Positions 27,810 through 35,871 of a stretch of DNA of 57,728 nt are shown piece after piece. The position numbers and the translations under genes are program-made. A model generated the notes under the pieces. It was given only the letters and a program-made list of their open reading frames with translations. It was not told where the DNA came from and did no database searches. Each line of letters opens with the position of its first letter. Position 1 is the first letter of the stretch. This stretch comes from Chitinophaga pinensis (GTDB lineage Bacteria; Bacteroidota; Bacteroidia; UKL13-3), in contig CAMDHZ010000019.1 of the NCBI GenBank assembly GCA_945898275.1, positions 1-57,728 on the forward strand. The letters are read 5' to 3'.

Positions 27810-28926
27810 AAAAAAAGTTCTAATTGTTGGTCCGGCTTGGCCCTTACGAGGTGGTTTAGCTACCTATAATGAGCGCTTGTGCAGAGAATTTAACAACAAC
27901 GGATTCGACTGCGAAATACTTAGTTTTTCATTGCAGTATCCCAAGATTTTGTTTCCCGGAAAAACACAGTTCTCTAGCGACCCACAACCAAATGATATTC
28001 TAATCCATTCACGCATAAACTCAATAAATCCGCTGAACTGGTGGCTAGTAGGAAATGCCTTTTCCAAAAAAAAATATGATTTGGTGGTGTTTAGGTATTG
28101 GATGAGTTTTATGGCGCCAGCCTTTGGATTTATAGCCAGAAAACTAACTGGTTCTGGCGCAAGGGTAATCGCTATTACAGATAATATTGTGCCGCATGAA
28201 AAGCGTTTTTTTGATAAACCCTTTACCAATTACTTTTTAAATAGTTGCGATGGCTTTCTAGCCATGTCTAAAGAAGTGCAACAACAAGCCAAAGCATTAC
28301 AGCCAAACAAAAAGGTGGCTTACGTGCCCCACCCAATGTATGACATGTTTGGGCCGAAAGTAGAAAAACACTTAGCAAAAAAAGAATTAGGCTTAAAAGA
28401 AGATACCCATTACTTGCTGTTTTTTGGGTTCATTAGAAAATACAAAGGCTTGCAATTACTACTGAATAGCCTACATCGGTTCAACCCGAAAAAACATAAG
28501 GTAAAACTCATTATTGCAGGTGAATTTTATGAAGATGCTAAGCCCTACCTTGATCAAATAAAGGAATTGCAATTGGAGGATTGCATTGAACTACGCACTG
28601 ATTTTATTCCCAATAATGAAGTAGGAAAATACTTTTCGGCTGCTGATATAGTGGTTCAAACCTATACCAGTGCAACTCAAAGTGGGGTAACACAAATTGC
28701 CTATTTCTATGATAAACCTATGTTGGTTACCAATGTTGGAGGTTTGGCAGAGTTGGTGCCAGCAAAAAAAGTAGGCTATGTATGCGAGCAAAATGAAGCA
28801 GAAATAGCAGCGGCTTTAGTTGATTTTTATGAACATAATCGAGAGGAAGATTTTGCCAAAGGAGTGGCAGATGAAAAACAAAAATTTACTTGGGACTACT
28901 TACTTAAAGCCTTATTAGAAATATAG
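27802..28926 (+). CDS. Family 4 (GT-B) glycosyltransferase
   Basis: 374 residues. N-terminal VGPAWPLRGGLATYNERL, a linker region with YVPHPMYDMFG, LLFFGFIRKYKGLQLLL and ADIVVQTYTSATQSGVTQIA in the nucleotide-sugar-binding half: standard GT4 features. Cytoplasmic or peripheral. Likely acts with the adjacent GT2 on an envelope glycan or glycolipid. Confidence 0.82.
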   Translation: MTKKKVLIVGPAWPLRGGLATYNERLCREFNNNGFDCEILSFSLQYPKILFPGKTQFSSDPQPNDILIHSRINSINPLNWWLVGNAFSKKKYDLVVFRYWMSFMAPAFGFIARKLTGSGARVIAITDNIVPHEKRFFDKPFTNYFLNSCDGFLAMSKEVQQQAKALQPNKKVAYVPHPMYDMFGPKVEKHLAKKELGLKEDTHYLLFFGFIRKYKGLQLLLNSLHRFNPKKHKVKLIIAGEFYEDAKPYLDQIKELQLEDCIELRTDFIPNNEVGKYFSAADIVVQTYTSATQSGVTQIAYFYDKPMLVTNVGGLAELVPAKKVGYVCEQNEAEIAAALVDFYEHNREEDFAKGVADEKQKFTWDYLLKALLEI

Positions 28927-28933
28927 TTTAGCT

Positions 28934-29941
28934 ATGCAGAAGGAGTATTTATCATACAATTTGAACCCGAATAAGTTGGTGCCTTATTGGTTTTTGTTTT
29001 TAGCCTTATTGTTGTTGCCTTATCTGAGTTTTTTTCTTCGATATTTTAGAATTGAAGATCCTACTTCTATTTTGGGCATTGTGCAGCAGCATATAGGTTG
29101 GGTAGGCTTTTTAACTTTTATCGGCTATTGTTTTTTTTATTTTCAAATTATCAAACTGAGCATTCAAGGTTTATCTTTTAGGGAAGAATCACTAAAAACA
29201 AAAATGCGATTTGGCTCTTTTTTAGGAGTTGTTATTTTGGGAATCGTCTTTTCAGTTATGAGTATAGGTATTTATGTTCCTTGGTTTATACAGTTACTTA
29301 TGAGTTATTTTACAAATGGAACCAGTTATAAGGGGCAAAACTTTGATTTTAAAGGAACTGGTGGTGCCTTGTTTATTATTTTCTTAAAATGGGTGATTTT
29401 ACCCTCCCTTGGAATTGGTTTGATAGCCTTTTTAATGGCCGATTTATTTGAAACTAATCTGGCAAATGGAGGCTCAGCAATTATTGTTTTGCAAGTATTT
29501 ATACAAATCATAACTTATTTCCTTTTCATCCCTTTCTTTTATTTTTCTTACAAGTGGCGTGCCGATGTGGTTTATGGCTTTTATGATTTTGAGGTTAAAT
29601 CTGAGTTTTGGCCTTCGGTAAAGTTTATAGCCATCCAGTTGCTTTTAACCCTAATTACTTTGGGCTTTTATTTTCCGATGGCATTTAGCAAAATGGCTGA
29701 ACGCTTTATCAATGAAACCCTTGCAGACAGTGCAACAGGCATTTACACATTTGAGTATGAAGCAAACCACCAAAAGGATTATGTATTTTATTTGGTACAA
29801 ATGCTATTGATTGTAGTTACAATTGGCTTTTACTACCCTTGGGCCATGAGCAAAATTGGCGGATATGTGGTAGGAAAAACGGCCATGGTTTATAAGCCTG
29901 TGGTGTATGGCGAGGTGGAGCAAATTGACGGAATTATATAA
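28934..29941 (+). CDS. DUF898 (YjgN-like) membrane protein
   Basis: 335 residues with about seven hydrophobic segments and the internally repeated DUF898 pattern: ITLGFYFPMAFSKMAERF and VTIGFYYPWAMSKIGGYV. Function unknown. Its last six codons and stop (QIDGII*) are formed by the first unit of the 32-bp repeat array that precedes the next gene, so the present C-terminus may have been created by insertion of that array. Confidence 0.8.
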   Translation: MQKEYLSYNLNPNKLVPYWFLFLALLLLPYLSFFLRYFRIEDPTSILGIVQQHIGWVGFLTFIGYCFFYFQIIKLSIQGLSFREESLKTKMRFGSFLGVVILGIVFSVMSIGIYVPWFIQLLMSYFTNGTSYKGQNFDFKGTGGALFIIFLKWVILPSLGIGLIAFLMADLFETNLANGGSAIIVLQVFIQIITYFLFIPFFYFSYKWRADVVYGFYDFEVKSEFWPSVKFIAIQLLLTLITLGFYFPMAFSKMAERFINETLADSATGIYTFEYEANHQKDYVFYLVQMLLIVVTIGFYYPWAMSKIGGYVVGKTAMVYKPVVYGEVEQIDGII

Positions 29942-30010
29942 AATTGCGTCAGTGTATTGACGGAATTATATGAAATTGCGTCAGTATATTGACGCAATTT
30001 CATATTTTTG
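29924..30010. repeat. Palindromic tandem repeat, about 2.7 units of 32 bp, before an AAA/DUF4143 gene
   Basis: ATTGACG begins at 29924, 29956 and 29988, 32 bases apart; units 1 and 2 differ at only two positions. Across units 2 and 3, TGAAATTGCGTCA (29971-29983) and TGACGCAATTTCA (29990-30002) form a perfect 13-bp inverted repeat with a 6-base centre. The array ends about 20 bases before the start codon at 30030 and overlaps the DUF898 stop. Confidence 0.88.
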
Positions 30011-30029
30011 CCCTTCAATTTACTATAAA

Positions 30030-31169
30030 ATGTATATAGAAAGAGCCATTGAGCAGCAGGTTTTAAAATACCTAACTCCTGGAAAAGTAGTGTTAATCTT
30101 AGGTGCCAGAAGGATTGGCAAAACGCTACTACTAAAGAAAATGATAGAAAAGCTTCCTAACGAGCACATTTTAAAACTTAATGGAGAAGATGCCGCCACT
30201 GTAGAGATATTAAAACAGCGTACAATTGAAAATTATCAACGGCTTTTAAAAAACTATTCTTTATTAATCATCGACGAAGCCCAACATGTTCCAGAAATTG
30301 GCATGGCACTTAAGTTAATAGTAGATGAAATTTCTAATATCAAAATTTTAGTAACTGGCTCATCCATGTTTGATTTGAATAACAAGACAGGAGAGCCTTT
30401 AACGGGAAGAAAAATTACTTTACAAATGTTTCCTTTTTCGCAAATAGAATATGCAACGAAAGAAAATTTGGTTCAAACTGCGGCAAACCTAGAAGAGCGC
30501 TTAGTATTTGGATCGTATCCAGAGCTGTTGCAAATAGAGAATGCCATAGATAAAAGAAAATATTTAAATGAATTGGTGAAGGATTACCTGTTAAAAGACA
30601 TCCTGATGTTAGATGGCTTGCGAAATGCCCATAAAATGTTAGACCTACTTAGGCTTATTGCATTTCAGCTAGGTAAAGAGGTATCTTTAGAAGAGTTGGG
30701 TAGGCAACTAGGATTAAGCAAAAACACAGTAGAAAAGTACCTAGATCTATTGAGTAAAGTGTTTGTAGTTTACAGGGTGGGAGGATTTAGCAGAAACTTA
30801 AGAAATGAGTTGGTAAAAAGCAGTAAATGGTATTTTTATGATAATGGCATTAGAAATGCCTTGATTGCCAACTTTTCGGTATTAACATTGCGTAACGATG
30901 TAGGAGATTTATGGGAGAATTATTGTTTATCTGAGCGTTTAAAATACCAGTCATACAAACAAATTCCAGCCAATAACTATTTTTGGAGAACCTATCAACA
31001 ACAGGAAATTGATTGGATAGAAGAAATTGATTCAAAGCTTTTTGCTTATGAAATAAAATGGAATCCATCAAAGCTTGTTAAGGCGCCTAAAACTTGGAGT
31101 AATGCTTACCCTGATGCTGAATTTTCTGTGGTACATCCCAAGAATTATTTAGATTGGTTAGGTCTTTAG
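30030..31169 (+). CDS. AAA ATPase with DUF4143 domain (copy 3)
   Basis: 379 residues from MYIERAIEQQVLKYL. Walker A GARRIGKTLLL, Walker B LLIIDEAQHVPEIG, sensor VTGSSMFDLNN, winged-helix-like SLEELGRQLGLSKNTVEKYL, nuclease-like QQEIDWIEEIDSKLFAYEIK (D...ExK). The start at 30030 is preferred: a longer frame from 29970 translates the repeat array. Clearly related to copy 2 along its length. rpsU follows 82 bases downstream. Confidence 0.85.
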   Translation: MYIERAIEQQVLKYLTPGKVVLILGARRIGKTLLLKKMIEKLPNEHILKLNGEDAATVEILKQRTIENYQRLLKNYSLLIIDEAQHVPEIGMALKLIVDEISNIKILVTGSSMFDLNNKTGEPLTGRKITLQMFPFSQIEYATKENLVQTAANLEERLVFGSYPELLQIENAIDKRKYLNELVKDYLLKDILMLDGLRNAHKMLDLLRLIAFQLGKEVSLEELGRQLGLSKNTVEKYLDLLSKVFVVYRVGGFSRNLRNELVKSSKWYFYDNGIRNALIANFSVLTLRNDVGDLWENYCLSERLKYQSYKQIPANNYFWRTYQQQEIDWIEEIDSKLFAYEIKWNPSKLVKAPKTWSNAYPDAEFSVVHPKNYLDWLGL

Positions 31170-31234
31170 ATAAATATTTGTTTTACAAGGTAAAATAAAT
31201 ACCTTCGCAGCCCCTTCGAGGGAAAATCTGAAGG

Positions 31235-31244
31235 AAAGGAGGTG
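31235..31244 (+). promoter_or_regulatory. Strong Shine-Dalgarno sequence of rpsU
   Basis: AAAGGAGGTG sits 7 bases before the ATG (9 bases from the end of GGAGG). Such a strong site is exceptional here because Bacteroidota ribosomes normally hide the anti-Shine-Dalgarno with bS21. Established work links it to autoregulation: ribosomes lacking bS21 translate rpsU. Confidence 0.85.
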
Positions 31245-31251
31245 CACAATT

Positions 31252-31446
31252 ATGATCCATATTAGCGTTAAAGAAAATGAATCACTCGATAGAGCTTTGA
31301 AGAAATTCAAAAAGAAATTCGAGAAAACGGGCGTAGTAAAAGAACTTCGCGCGCGTCAAGCATTTACAAAAGGCTGTATTGCCATGCGTCAGCAAAAGAT
31401 CCGTGCCGCCTACAAGCTTAAAATGCAACAACAATCACAAGCTTAA
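31252..31446 (+). CDS. rpsU: 30S ribosomal protein bS21
   Basis: 64 residues, MIHISVKENESLDRALKKFK, highly basic, full length for bS21. The C-terminal extension (KLKMQQQSQA) is the part that in Bacteroidota contacts the 16S 3' end. It has the only strong Shine-Dalgarno I noticed in the window and its own terminator, and lies between two AAA/DUF4143 genes rather than next to xerC-hpf. Confidence 0.95.
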   Translation: MIHISVKENESLDRALKKFKKKFEKTGVVKELRARQAFTKGCIAMRQQKIRAAYKLKMQQQSQA

Positions 31447-31466
31447 TTGCTTTTGGTTTTAAATAT

Positions 31467-31505
31467 AAAAAGAGACTTTCCAATTGGAGAGTCTCTTTTT
31501 TTTTT
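31467..31505 (+). terminator. Intrinsic terminator after rpsU
   Basis: AAAAAGAGACT (31467-31477) pairs with AGTCTCTTTTT (31490-31500), loop of 12 bases, followed by a run of T to 31505. It lies 20 bases after the rpsU stop and reads as a terminator on the plus strand; the A-rich left arm could also serve the convergent gene. Confidence 0.8.
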
Positions 31506-31555
31506 CGGCTTGAACCAAGATGGAAAGATTTCGAAAGAATGCTTTGGAATTAAGT

Positions 31556-32716
31556 CTAATTCTTAATTTCATCAATATCCTTCCAATTTAAAATTTGGGT
31601 GTTATCTAAAGCATTGTTTTTACCCGTGTAGACCACATAAGCATTTCTAACTTCAGGATTAATTTTCTTCCAATAGTTAATCCCCTTTACAAAGTCTGTG
31701 GTAAAAGTGGCAGCTGTTTTTATTTCAATTGGTACTACTTGCCCTGACTGATCTAACAATACATCAATTTCATTGCCAGTGCGGTCTCTCCAATAAAACA
31801 AATTACTACGTTGACCATTGTTGAACCTAGTCTTTAGCAGCTCCAGAATAATTAAATTTTCGAATAAAGCTCCTCTTAAAGGATGGGTGTTAACATGCGA
31901 TTCTGTTTCAAACTCTAGCAAGGAGCAACACAATCCAGTATCGTAAAAATATAGCTTTGGCATTTGTGTCAATCGCTTACCTAGGTTATTATAAAATGGT
32001 TGTAAACGAAAAGCAATAAAGCTGGCTTCCAAAATTCCAAACCAACTTAGGATCGTTTTTTGGTCAACTCCTGTATCATTTCCAATGGAGGTATAATTAA
32101 CTTCCTGACCCACTCGCGAAGCACAAACTTTTAAAAACCTTTGAAACATGGCTAAGTTTGTAATGTTTTTTATTTGCCTAACGTCCCTTTCTACATAGGT
32201 TAAAAGATAATTTGGGTAAAAATCAACTGGCTTAATTTTTTTATCATATAAGCGCGGGTAACCACCATTTAAAATCAATTTATTCAATGAAATCGAGCCA
32301 TACTTACTTGCTTCTAGTTCTGTGAAACTAAACGGCAATAAATGAATAAAAGCAATTCTACCTGCCAATGTCTGTGTTACACTTTCTAGTAACAATAAAT
32401 TTTGCGAACCTGTGATAATGAACAATCCTACTTTATTAGGCTGATCATCTATAACGCCTTGCATATAAGATAAGAGCTGCGGAACACGTTGTATTTCATC
32501 AAAAATTGCCCCTGTTTTATATTGGTTCAAAAATGCTCTTGGATCTTTTGTAGCCAATAAAATATTATCCTGATTTTCGAAGCTTATATAGGGTTTCTTA
32601 GGAAATAATTCCTTGGCTAAAGTTGTTTTACCCGATTGCCTTGGACCTAATAAACCAACTGCTGGAAACTTTTTTGCAAGGTATTTTATTTTACTTGAAG
32701 CAGCTCTTACTATCAT
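31556..32716 (-). CDS. AAA ATPase with DUF4143 domain (copy 4)
   Basis: 386 residues. Walker A GPRQSGKTTLAKELFP, Walker B GAIFDEIQRVPQLL, sensor ITGSQNLLLLE, winged-helix-like NYTSIGNDTGVDQKTILSWF, nuclease-like GNEIDVLLDQSGQVVPIEIK (D...ExK). This copy is a different subfamily from copies 2 and 3. A 41-base palindrome lies 16 bases upstream of the start. Convergent with rpsU and copy 3. Confidence 0.87.
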   Translation of the reverse strand: MIVRAASSKIKYLAKKFPAVGLLGPRQSGKTTLAKELFPKKPYISFENQDNILLATKDPRAFLNQYKTGAIFDEIQRVPQLLSYMQGVIDDQPNKVGLFIITGSQNLLLLESVTQTLAGRIAFIHLLPFSFTELEASKYGSISLNKLILNGGYPRLYDKKIKPVDFYPNYLLTYVERDVRQIKNITNLAMFQRFLKVCASRVGQEVNYTSIGNDTGVDQKTILSWFGILEASFIAFRLQPFYNNLGKRLTQMPKLYFYDTGLCCSLLEFETESHVNTHPLRGALFENLIILELLKTRFNNGQRSNLFYWRDRTGNEIDVLLDQSGQVVPIEIKTAATFTTDFVKGINYWKKINPEVRNAYVVYTGKNNALDNTQILNWKDIDEIKN

Positions 32717-32732
32717 AATACAAAGTTATATA

Positions 32733-32773
32733 TTTTTGACAAATACGGAATCTGATTCCGTATTTGTCAAAAA
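32733..32773. repeat. Perfect 20-bp inverted repeat with one-base centre, before an AAA/DUF4143 gene
   Basis: The arm at 32733-32752 (TTTTTGACAAATACGGAATC) is the exact reverse complement of 32754-32773, with a single T between them. It has no T tail on the gene side and lies in the promoter/leader position of the minus-strand ATPase gene. A 20-bp perfect dyad is far longer than a usual operator. Confidence 0.9.
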
Positions 32774-32988
32774 ATAAAAACATATTAATTTGTTTTTCAA
32801 GTATTTAAAAAAACACATTATTTTAAAACTAATTGATATTAGAAAATGCCTTTATTGCTATTTTAAATCTAAAACTAACAAAATTTCATCTTAAACCTTA
32901 CTTCAATACAATGAATTTTTTGTCAAACTAGTTTAGGTTCAACATATATTAATAACTTGCTATCTCATTTAATTAAACTCAAAAAAGT

Positions 32989-33444
32989 ATGACGCTAACA
33001 ACAAAAAAATATACGCTGCTAATAGGGATTGTTGTATTACTGTCGAACTATTCTTTATTGGGTTTTGGCATTGGAGGTCCACTTCAAAGTTCAGCGCTTA
33101 CGGAGGAGCAAAAAATAAATCACTTGATTCAATACATTGAAAAATCTAAGGTAACATTCATTAGAAATGGTTCCGAATACAACGCTATTGATGCCGCCAA
33201 GCACCTTCGCACGAAACGCGAAAAAGCTGGAAAGAGAGTTAAAACAGCGAGAGAATTTATAGATTATATCGCCTCCAAAAGCAGCATGAGCGGTGAAGCT
33301 TATAAGATTAAGTTTCCTAATGGCGTGATTATGCCTGTTAGAGATGTACTCTATTATGAGCTTAAAAAACTAGAATCAGGCAAGGTTGGGTTCAAACCGA
33401 AATATTTGCTAAACCCTATAACAGCAATATCCCTGGCTTGTTAA
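32989..33444 (+). CDS. DUF5329 exported protein
   Basis: 151 residues with a signal peptide (about 1-26). KINHLIQYIEKSKVTFIRNG, then SEYNAIDAAKHLRTK and SSMSGEAYKIKFPNG match the conserved DUF5329 pattern as I remember it. Periplasmic, function unknown. Its 3' end overlaps the 3' end of the convergent next gene by 29 bases. Confidence 0.75.
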   Translation: MTLTTKKYTLLIGIVVLLSNYSLLGFGIGGPLQSSALTEEQKINHLIQYIEKSKVTFIRNGSEYNAIDAAKHLRTKREKAGKRVKTAREFIDYIASKSSMSGEAYKIKFPNGVIMPVRDVLYYELKKLESGKVGFKPKYLLNPITAISLAC

Positions 33445-33820
33445 GTAAACTAACTGTTTCTACGTTCTCTTCGGCAACGCTATTGGGTTCAAACACATAC
33501 TTGCGTTCATAGATTTTATCTTGAATATAATAACTCATCCAATACTCATTGCTTATCAAAAACAACTCTGGTTGAATTGGCTCTATTTTGACATAACTCA
33601 AAGCAGGAATTTCATCTAAAAAATGCCTAAGTGCGCTGGTTTTCTTTTCTTCTCCATCAATAATGCCATATCCTTTGCTACTTACCAAAACGCCATACAT
33701 TAGATGCTGGGTATAATTAATGGCATATACATTCCAAACCATTTCCATTTCATCGTTTAGCTCGTGCACCACTGCAACCGCTACGCCTTCATAACTTTCT
33801 TGTTTAATATCTTTTAACAT
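33416..33820 (-). CDS. Conserved protein of unknown function
   Basis: 134 residues, no signal peptide or membrane segment, alternating strand pattern (AVAVVHELNDEMEMVWNVY, MYGVLVSSKGYGIIDGEEKK). Family not recognised. It precedes no obvious partner; the YkuK-like gene lies 27 bases upstream on the same strand, so the two may be cotranscribed. Confidence 0.6.
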   Translation of the reverse strand: MLKDIKQESYEGVAVAVVHELNDEMEMVWNVYAINYTQHLMYGVLVSSKGYGIIDGEEKKTSALRHFLDEIPALSYVKIEPIQPELFLISNEYWMSYYIQDKIYERKYVFEPNSVAEENVETVSLLNKPGILLL

Positions 33821-33847
33821 GCAGTTGCAAAGGTAGGTTCAAACCTA

Positions 33848-34321
33848 TTAATGCACAATTTTATTCGCACAATAACTGCTGGCAAAGGCATCGGGCTTGG
33901 CCTTGAACACAAATCCCATTCCCAAAATATAACCCATGGCATCGCTCAAAGCAGAGTTAGATTTAAACTGTGGATTGGTATTAATATCGGCATGAACTTC
34001 TAAATCTACTTCATGCTTATCTAGCAAAGGACAAATTCTATACGCAATTTGAATTGACCTGCTTACCTCTTCAATCATTCTTTCTTTAAGGGTATATTTT
34101 TGTTTGGTTTTTTCGCTTGAGATAAGCATAAAACCGCCATGCTTTGGACGCACAAAAACAATTACAGTAGCATACTCGGTTACCCCTCCTGTTACTTGTG
34201 AATCTGTGCCAATACAAACTTTTAACTTATGGCCAGCTTCCTTTTCTTTGAGGATTATTTGCTCAACCTCCAGGTCTATTTCCTGTTTGATTTTTTCTCC
34301 GTTGAATTTTCTCCAGTCCAT
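33848..34321 (-). CDS. YkuK-family ribonuclease H-like protein (DUF458)
   Basis: 157 residues. LKVCIGTDSQVTGGVTEYAT near residue 33 and VEVHADINTN-like VDLEVHADINTNPQFKSNS near 105 fit the YkuK family, which has an RNase H-like fold with conserved acidic residues. A cytoplasmic nuclease role is plausible but unproven. Confidence 0.75.
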   Translation of the reverse strand: MDWRKFNGEKIKQEIDLEVEQIILKEKEAGHKLKVCIGTDSQVTGGVTEYATVIVFVRPKHGGFMLISSEKTKQKYTLKERMIEEVSRSIQIAYRICPLLDKHEVDLEVHADINTNPQFKSNSALSDAMGYILGMGFVFKAKPDAFASSYCANKIVH

Positions 34322-34395
34322 TGCTTTTTGTTTTTATAAAGCTACGAACTCAAAATTAAAATGCAAGAACTATTTGGTTAACAAATGTTTAAATT

Positions 34396-35145
34396 TTACT
34401 TTGGAATTGTTTTTTTAAAGTCTTCATAGCAATTTCTAATGGCCAACACCAAATCATAATCATTAGAATTGAGGATAAAATAATGGGGCAGGTTGCAAAA
34501 CTTCTTGAACTCGGCCACCCGTTTGGCTTGAACACCGGTGGCCCTTATCACCAAATCATCGGTGTATTTATGGTCTACCATTTCCTGTTCGTAATACAAG
34601 GCACGTAAGCGCTCAATTTTTTGATATTGCACTAACCTCGAACTGCCTTGCGAGAGCAAATCGCTTAGCGGAGCTCCTGTATAACCAAGAATCCACGAGC
34701 GCTGGTGGTTATAGTCGTTTAAAAGCGGACTGGTTTTTAAGATTTTTGCGGCAGCACGGGCTACACTGTCTTTTTTCTTTTGGTTATAATTTACCTCGGC
34801 TTCTTTGAGTTTGTAAACCGTAGATTTCATGCGTACCCGAATGGGGTCTGTGAGGTTATTCACTACATACTTCTTTACAGGCAATATGTAATTTTGGTAG
34901 CCAATTACCGAAAACACGAGGGTATCCCCTTCTTGCACCCGGATGCCAAAAGCGCCAAATCTATTGCTGATGTAGCGCTCCCCAGAAGGCTTTTTAAGGA
35001 TATTGGCCAAAGGAATGGTGTTGGTGGTATCGGCACCTAGAATGTAGCCACGCAGCAAAAAGCCAGTTGGCACTTGTTGGGCTAGGGTTTGGGCTGAACC
35101 AAATCCGAGGATGAAGAGCAGAAATATGTATGCTTTCGATTTCAA
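34396..35145 (-). CDS. Exported carboxypeptidase-regulatory-like (beta-sandwich) protein
   Basis: 249 residues if begun at TTG 35145, which gives a clean signal peptide (MKSKAYIFLLFILGFGSAQT). The mature protein starts with a CarboxypepD_reg-like domain (LRGYILGADTTNTIPLANIL, GAFGIRVQEGDTLVFSVIGY), followed by a helical C-terminus. Such domains are common in Bacteroidota surface proteins. The longer reading frame from 35292 runs into the tmRNA gene and is unlikely to be used. Confidence 0.7.
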   Translation of the reverse strand: MKSKAYIFLLFILGFGSAQTLAQQVPTGFLLRGYILGADTTNTIPLANILKKPSGERYISNRFGAFGIRVQEGDTLVFSVIGYQNYILPVKKYVVNNLTDPIRVRMKSTVYKLKEAEVNYNQKKKDSVARAAAKILKTSPLLNDYNHQRSWILGYTGAPLSDLLSQGSSRLVQYQKIERLRALYYEQEMVDHKYTDDLVIRATGVQAKRVAEFKKFCNLPHYFILNSNDYDLVLAIRNCYEDFKKTIPK

Positions 35146-35238
35146 TAGGGCAAAGAAAAACAATAAAGCGTAAAAGTTGCGGTATATGTTACAAATGCTT
35201 GTAAAGATTGTATCTTTGTAGGCTAGTTCTTTATTTCT

Positions 35239-35603
35239 GGGGCTGACCGGTATTGACGGGGTGATTGATTGGCATGTAAGCATGTAGTGCATTGGACAGT
35301 TGGCACTATAATATCAATTTCCAAAACCATAGTTGGCGAAACTCAATTCGCAATGGCTGCCTAATCAGGAAGATTACGCGATGCCTTCGGTTCGGTAGTG
35401 CTTGTCTTGTCGTATTGCCACTAGAACCGTCATCAGACAAGGTCTTTTTGCGGTGTGGTTACTGGCTGTAAAGAGTATTTAGTAAATATAGTTTGGGTTG
35501 GTAAGCACAACAACCTGCCTAAGCCGAAAACAATGTTGCGCTAAACGTGTAGAAAGCGTGACCATTGCACCTCCGGACCAGGGTTCGACTCCCTGCAGCT
35601 CCA
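35239..35603 (+). ncRNA. ssrA: tmRNA (ssrA)
   Basis: The 5' end GGGGCTGACC pairs with CAGCTCC at the 3' end, and the tRNA-like T-arm GGTTCGACTCC is present. The tag frame GGC GAA ACT CAA TTC GCA ATG GCT GCC TAA (35335-35364) encodes GETQFAMAA after the alanine carried by tmRNA. CCA is not encoded. The 3' end is the apparent integration site of the element that follows. Confidence 0.93.
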
Positions 35604-35605
35604 CT
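35583..35605 (+). other. Probable attachment site (attL) in the tmRNA 3' end
   Basis: The T-arm and acceptor end of ssrA directly precede a plus-strand tyrosine integrase gene, the usual layout of an element integrated at ssrA. The matching attR should be a copy of part of this sequence beyond the right end of the window; I found no second copy inside it. Confidence 0.55.
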
Positions 35606-35686
35606 GATTTCATCACTGAAATTGAGTTAATATACTGATTATCATTGATGAGTGACTATTTTTTGAGCATTTTTAGGCTGTTTTAT

Positions 35687-35828
35687 ACGTCATAAAACGC
35701 CTAAAAACGCCAAGAATATTTTGCAGAATGTGACGTTTTTTGCTTTTTCACAAATTACGTCACGACTTTGCGCTGAAAGTCGCGTTAATGCTCGATTTGT
35801 CGCTTGCCAACTTGGCTAAAAAACGTCA
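35687..35828. promoter_or_regulatory. Cluster of four ACGTCA/TGACGT motifs between ssrA and the integrase gene
   Basis: ACGTCA occurs at 35687, 35757 and 35823, and TGACGT at 35731, all within 142 bases of non-coding DNA next to attL. These may be integrase arm-binding or excisionase sites, or integrase operators; this is inferred from position. Confidence 0.4.
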
Positions 35829-35871
35829 GAATTGTACCTAAAATGGGGGGCCATTTTAAACCAATTTAAAG

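Noticed and set aside
29970-30029. Upstream start for the third AAA/DUF4143 gene
   Set aside because: The extra 20 residues are a translation of the 32-bp repeat array; related copies begin at the residue matching 30030. The same reasoning removes the 19081 start of copy 2.
35146-35292. N-terminal extension of the carboxypeptidase-regulatory-like protein
   Set aside because: It would overlap the tmRNA gene; TTG at 35145 gives a proper signal peptide instead.
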